From: Acholeplasmataceae bacterium
GTDB taxonomy: Bacteria; Bacillota; Negativicutes; Acidaminococcales; Acidaminococcaceae
Length of the DNA: 35,444 nt
Assembly (NCBI GenBank): GCA_012744295.1
Contig: JAAYIB010000013.1
Coordinates: 1-35,444 of the forward strand
Direction of reading: 5' to 3'
Position numbers and translations under genes: made by a program
The notes under the pieces: generated by a model
Seen by the model: only the letters and a program-made list of their open reading frames with translations
The model's database searches: none
Told to the model about the DNA's origin: nothing
Shown: piece by piece, positions 32,518 through 35,444 of the stretch
How the letters are laid out: the number at the start of each line of letters is the position of its first letter
Numbering within the stretch: position 1 is the first letter of the stretch

Positions 32518-33603
32518 ATGCGCATATTGGACAAATACATACTAAAAGAATTGATGGGGCCGTTCTTTTTCGGCGTTGCCTCCTTCTCCAGCATTTTCAT
32601 CGCAAGCTCGATGCTGTACCGCCTGACGCAGTACATGACGAAGTACGGGGCCTCGACGGAGAGCCTGCTGCGTCTTTTCCTCTGCGGCTTGCCCGAGGTT
32701 GTGAACTACACCTTCCCGATGTCGATGCTTTTGGCGTCGCTCCTGGCATTCGGAAGGCTTTCCGGCAGCAGCGAGATTACCGCGATGAAGTCGGGCGGTA
32801 TGAGCTTCTTCCGCCTGGCCGCGCCCGTCCTGATCGTCGGCTTCCTGGTCAGCCTTTTTTCGGTCGTCTGGGCGGAAAAGGTCGTGCCGGCCTCCAAGGT
32901 CGAGTACAACCGCATCCTGAACAACGAGATCAAGCGCGAGACCAAGCCGAAGTCCCAGGAGCACGTCGTCATCAAAAGCCTGAGCGGCGACCATATCGAG
33001 CGCCTGACCTATGCCAGGACCTTTGACGAAAAGACCGGCAAGATGCAGGACATCACGATCGAGGAGTTCGATAACGGACAGCTTGTGCGCATCCAGAAGG
33101 CCAAATCAGCCGACTGGCGCAACGGTGCCTGGTACATGCAGGACGGAACCGTGCTTTCCGTTTCCGAAACAGGCATCCAGCAGACGATGACCTTCACCGA
33201 GCAGGTGCTGCCGATAGCAGCCGCTCCGAGGGAGATTTCGCTCGAGCAGAAGGAACCCGAGGAAATGACGATCGGTGAACTGAAGCAGTATATCAAGATT
33301 TTAGAAACGCAGTATCTGCCGACCAACAAGCATTGGATGGAAATCTATATGCGCTTTTCGATACCGATGGCCAGCTTTTTCTTCGCGCTGATGGGCGTGC
33401 CGCTCGGCATGCAGCCGCAGCGCGCCAGCTCCTCGGTCGGGCTCGGCATCAGCATCATCGTTATCTTTGTCTACTACGCCGTCATGACCTTCACCTCCGG
33501 CCTTGGCAAGGGCGGTGCCCTGCCGCCGCTTTTCGCAGCGGCTCTGCCGAACGCGCTCTGCCTTGCGGCCGGGGTGTGGCTGATGAGGAAGAAGAATGTT
33601 TAG
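32518..33603 (+). CDS. LptF/LptG family LPS export permease (YjgP/YjgQ)
   Basis: This is the membrane subunit of the LPS extractor (361 aa). Three N-terminal membrane helices (within about residues 15-120) are followed by a periplasmic jellyroll (about 125-270) and three C-terminal helices (about 275-357). YILKELMGPFFFG at the start and the MLLASLLAFGRLSGSSEITAMKSGG coupling helix are diagnostic. LptF and LptG normally form a heterodimer. Only one gene of this kind is in the window, so either a partner lies elsewhere or this one works as a homodimer. I cannot tell F from G. Confidence 0.93.
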   Translation: MRILDKYILKELMGPFFFGVASFSSIFIASSMLYRLTQYMTKYGASTESLLRLFLCGLPEVVNYTFPMSMLLASLLAFGRLSGSSEITAMKSGGMSFFRLAAPVLIVGFLVSLFSVVWAEKVVPASKVEYNRILNNEIKRETKPKSQEHVVIKSLSGDHIERLTYARTFDEKTGKMQDITIEEFDNGQLVRIQKAKSADWRNGAWYMQDGTVLSVSETGIQQTMTFTEQVLPIAAAPREISLEQKEPEEMTIGELKQYIKILETQYLPTNKHWMEIYMRFSIPMASFFFALMGVPLGMQPQRASSSVGLGISIIVIFVYYAVMTFTSGLGKGGALPPLFAAALPNALCLAAGVWLMRKKNV

Positions 33604-33662
33604 CATTAAAAAATAGAGGCTTGACTGATTTTTTTGTGTGTCAGGCTCGGGAGAAGAAAACA

Positions 33663-34829
33663 ATGTTTGGTTTAACCTTGATTTTGGTACTGGCGGTAAT
33701 GGGCGGCCTGATCGCCTTTATCGGAGACAAGCTGGGCAGCAAAATCGGCAAGAAGAAACTTTCCGTCTTCGGCTTGCGGCCCTATCATACCTCCGTCTTG
33801 ATGACGGTCGTCACCGGCATTCTGATTGCGGCCGCGACGCTCATCGTGCTCGCTGTAGCATCAAGCGACGTCCGCACCGCTCTTTTCGGTATGGAAAAGC
33901 TGCAGGCGGAGATAGCCGTCCTCAGCGGCGACAGGCAAAAGGCGCAGACGGAGCTTGCCGAAAAGAATACCCTGATTGCCTCTCTCGACGGCCAGATCCG
34001 GGAAACCACGGCCAGCCTTGCCGAAATGAGGTCACAGCGTGACGAAATCAACGAACATCTGCTGCAGCTGCAGTCCAAGTACGCCGAGGCTGACGCCGAC
34101 CTGACTTCGGCCAAGGCCGAGGTCAGGCTGCTCGAAGAGTCGCGCGCCAAGCTGAATCGGGAAATCAGGGAGCTCGAAGAGGCTACCGACCGCCTGCGGG
34201 CAGGCCTTATAGCGATCCGCGAGGGCGAGGTCGTATTCCGTGCGGGCGAGGTGCTTTACGCGGGCATACTGAAGGCGGGGTTGAAGGTGGAGGCGAACGA
34301 CAAGCAGCTGGACATCTTTCTGTCGTCGGCGAACCAGGCGGTTCTTGAGCGCATGGCGGTCAAGAAAACCGACCTGCAGGCGCTGTGGCTGCCCGCCGCC
34401 ATGGTCAGGGATGCGAAGGCGCTCCTTGCGGGCGCCGAGGGCACGTATTACGTGCGCGTCTGCGCCGCGGGCAACATCATAGCCGGCGAAATGGCGGTCA
34501 GCCGCCTGGAACTGATTCCGAACAGGCTCGTCTACAAGGAAGGCGCGCCGATTTTCACGGAAAAGCTTTCCGTTCTTGCCGACGGACGCAATATAAACTC
34601 GGCCCTGCTGCATTTTTTGGGCGAGGTCAACAAGGCGGCGGTCGCGGGCGGCGTCATGCCCGACCCCCTGAGCGGCAAGGTCGGCAATATCGACGCGGCC
34701 TCGATGATCGAGGCCTCTGATAAAATGCGCAGTCTCGGCGGCGACGTCCGTGTGACGGCTTACGCGAAAAACGACATCAGCGTGGCGGGGCCCGTGCTCG
34801 TCCGCCTGGAAGTGCGCCGCCATGAATGA
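33663..34829 (+). CDS. DUF3084-like membrane-anchored coiled-coil protein
   Basis: This 388-aa protein is read from ATG 33663 with GGGAGAAG at 33649-33656. The frame is open far upstream (to 33333), but that part lies inside the permease gene in another frame. Two hydrophobic helices (about residues 2-20 and 40-66) flank GSKIGKKKLSVFGLRPYHTS, a start typical of DUF3084 proteins. A heptad-rich coiled coil (about 75-180, rich in E, L, Q and K) and a mixed C-terminal domain (about 185-388) follow. Its function is unknown. Being between the Lpt permease and a yqgF-like gene suggests an envelope role, with the coiled coil probably periplasmic. Confidence 0.82.
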   Translation: MFGLTLILVLAVMGGLIAFIGDKLGSKIGKKKLSVFGLRPYHTSVLMTVVTGILIAAATLIVLAVASSDVRTALFGMEKLQAEIAVLSGDRQKAQTELAEKNTLIASLDGQIRETTASLAEMRSQRDEINEHLLQLQSKYAEADADLTSAKAEVRLLEESRAKLNREIRELEEATDRLRAGLIAIREGEVVFRAGEVLYAGILKAGLKVEANDKQLDIFLSSANQAVLERMAVKKTDLQALWLPAAMVRDAKALLAGAEGTYYVRVCAAGNIIAGEMAVSRLELIPNRLVYKEGAPIFTEKLSVLADGRNINSALLHFLGEVNKAAVAGGVMPDPLSGKVGNIDAASMIEASDKMRSLGGDVRVTAYAKNDISVAGPVLVRLEVRRHE

Positions 34830-35235
34830 CCTTCTGCTTTGCGTCGACCCGGGCAAGGACAAGACGGGCCTTGCCCTCCTGACTGCAGGCGGCAGCATCC
34901 TCCGGCTCGCGCTGGTGGCGACGGATAGCCTTGCCACGGCGCTCAAGGCTTTTCTCGGCGATGCCGTGCCAACGCTGTGCCTCCTGGGTAACGGTACGGC
35001 AAGCAAGGCCGCCCGTGCGGAACTCGCAAAAGCGCTGCCCGCGCTCCGCGTCGAACTTTGCGACGAGGCGCACAGCACGGAAGAGGCAAGGAAGCTCTAC
35101 TGGGAGCTTAATCCGCCAAAAGGCTGGCGCAGCGTCCTGCCGCGCGGGCTTTTGGTGCCGCCGGAGCCCGTGGACGCCTATGCGGCGGTTGTCCTTGGCA
35201 GGCGTCGCCTGCGGGATGGAAAAACTAAAAAATAA
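34822..35235 (+). CDS. YqgF/RuvX-like RNase H-fold protein
   Basis: This small RNase H-fold protein (137 aa) overlaps the preceding gene by 8 bases. CVDPGKDKTGLALL near the N-terminus gives the first catalytic-type acid (Asp9), LCDEAHSTEEAR supplies an acidic residue in mid-sequence (Glu82 or Glu87), and PVDAYAAVVLG carries Asp118, in the usual RuvC/YqgF order. YqgF/RuvX proteins of this size process the 5' end of 16S rRNA or act as putative Holliday-junction resolvases. The sequence departs enough from canonical RuvX that it could be a second, divergent paralogue. It closes the long gene string. Confidence 0.78.
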   Translation: MNDLLLCVDPGKDKTGLALLTAGGSILRLALVATDSLATALKAFLGDAVPTLCLLGNGTASKAARAELAKALPALRVELCDEAHSTEEARKLYWELNPPKGWRSVLPRGLLVPPEPVDAYAAVVLGRRRLRDGKTKK

Positions 35236-35306
35236 AAATTATTTTTGCAAAAAGAAGGATTTTGGCAAAGTTGGTCGAATTAAAATAACTGTAAGCGATT
35301 AAATGC

Positions 35307-35333
35307 TTGCCAAAATGTCAATTATGCGATAAT
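35307..35333 (+). promoter_or_regulatory. Possible promoter near the right end of the window
   Basis: TTGCCA (35307-35312) and GATAAT (35328-35333) lie 15 bases apart, which is short, but TGC before the second box makes an extended -10 form. It sits in the AT-rich part of the 209-base gap after the yqgF-like gene. A transcript from it would start near 35340 and run out of the window. Confidence 0.4.
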
Positions 35334-35339
35334 ATCAAG

Positions 35340-35444
35340 TTGAATGTTGATATTCGTTTATAACGTCCGGCAGGGAAGCGGCGTTTTGCAGCTGATGCTA
35401 CAGGCTGTCGAGGAAACAAGGTAACTCGAACATACTGGGCGGCA
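35340..35444 (+). other. Unassigned sequence downstream of the possible promoter (leader or small RNA?)
   Basis: Composition switches from AT-rich to GC-rich right after the possible promoter. The segment contains a perfect hairpin TCGAG / CTCGA (35408-35412 and 35425-35429). A 26-codon frame from ATG 35344 to TAA 35424 exists but has no good ribosome-binding site. I compared it by eye with RNase P RNA, SRP RNA, tmRNA, 6S RNA and common riboswitches and could not make a match. It may be the leader of the next gene. Confidence 0.25.

Noticed and set aside
33333..33662. N-terminal extension of the DUF3084-like gene overlapping the permease
   Set aside because: It lies inside the permease gene in another frame, reads as Arg/His/Ala-rich non-protein sequence, and the ATG at 33663 has a good ribosome-binding site and a sensible membrane start.
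35369..35444. SRP RNA or RNase P RNA fragment (GTCCGGCAGGGAAGC, GAGGAAAC)
   Set aside because: Short resemblances to conserved blocks are present, but invariant positions differ (for example GAGGAAAG is not followed by TC) and the flanking pairing does not form.

Overview
The window looks like chromosomal DNA from a diderm Firmicute of the class Negativicutes (the Veillonella / Selenomonas / Acidaminococcus / Sporomusa side). The evidence is one dense, single-strand cluster carrying almost everything needed to build an LPS outer membrane: Mla lipid transport, TolC, TamB, BamA, OmpH/Skp-type proteins, the whole lipid A-Kdo pathway and most of the Lpt bridge. Promoters and ribosome-binding sites are Firmicutes-like. 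Such one-piece outer-membrane clusters are known from Negativicutes. I cannot name the genus from sequence alone. All 32 genes that I accept are on the + strand. No gene-free gap exceeds about 210 bases, and I saw no rRNA, tRNA, CRISPR array or insertion sequence.

Layout. (1) 1-2494: mlaE (partial), mlaF and an mlaD fused to a C-terminal beta-barrel-like domain. (2) 2500-3922: tolC with its own near-consensus promoter and terminator. (3) 4031-12919: tamB, a sigma-70-family factor, a small membrane protein gene broken by an in-frame TGA, a three-POTRA bamA, and an unknown exported protein. (4) 12926-14934: three OmpH/Skp-related genes in tandem, two of them predicted lipoproteins, behind a strong promoter and ending in a terminator. 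(5) 14946-20764: a large inverted repeat, then lpxD, a YjbH-like protein, a lipid A acyltransferase, lpxC, fabZ, lpxA and lpxI, ending in a terminator. (6) 20766-35235: lpxB, msbA, a waaA-lpxK fusion, kdsB, kdsA, a REP-like palindrome, kdsD, kdsC, a second acyltransferase, lptC, lptA, lptB, one LptF/LptG permease, a DUF3084-type coiled-coil protein and a YqgF/RuvX-like protein. (7) 35236-35444: intergenic DNA with a possible promoter and an unidentified transcript start.

How it works together. LpxA/C/D/I/B make the lipid A disaccharide. The LpxK half of the fusion phosphorylates it, the WaaA half adds Kdo made by KdsD/A/C/B, and the two acyltransferases complete acylation. MsbA flips the product, and LptB-permease-LptC-LptA move it outward. 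BamA and the OmpH group handle outer-membrane proteins. MlaEFD (with a barrel on MlaD) and TamB are candidates for phospholipid traffic across the periplasm. FabZ competes with LpxC for the hydroxyacyl pool. LptD, a second LptF/G permease, MlaA/B/C and TamA are not in this window.

Most worth a second look: the sigma factor plus adjacent single-pass membrane protein (possible envelope-stress sigma/anti-sigma pair) with its in-frame TGA; the WaaA-LpxK fusion; the MlaD-barrel fusion; the OmpH-family trio; and two palindromic intergenic elements.
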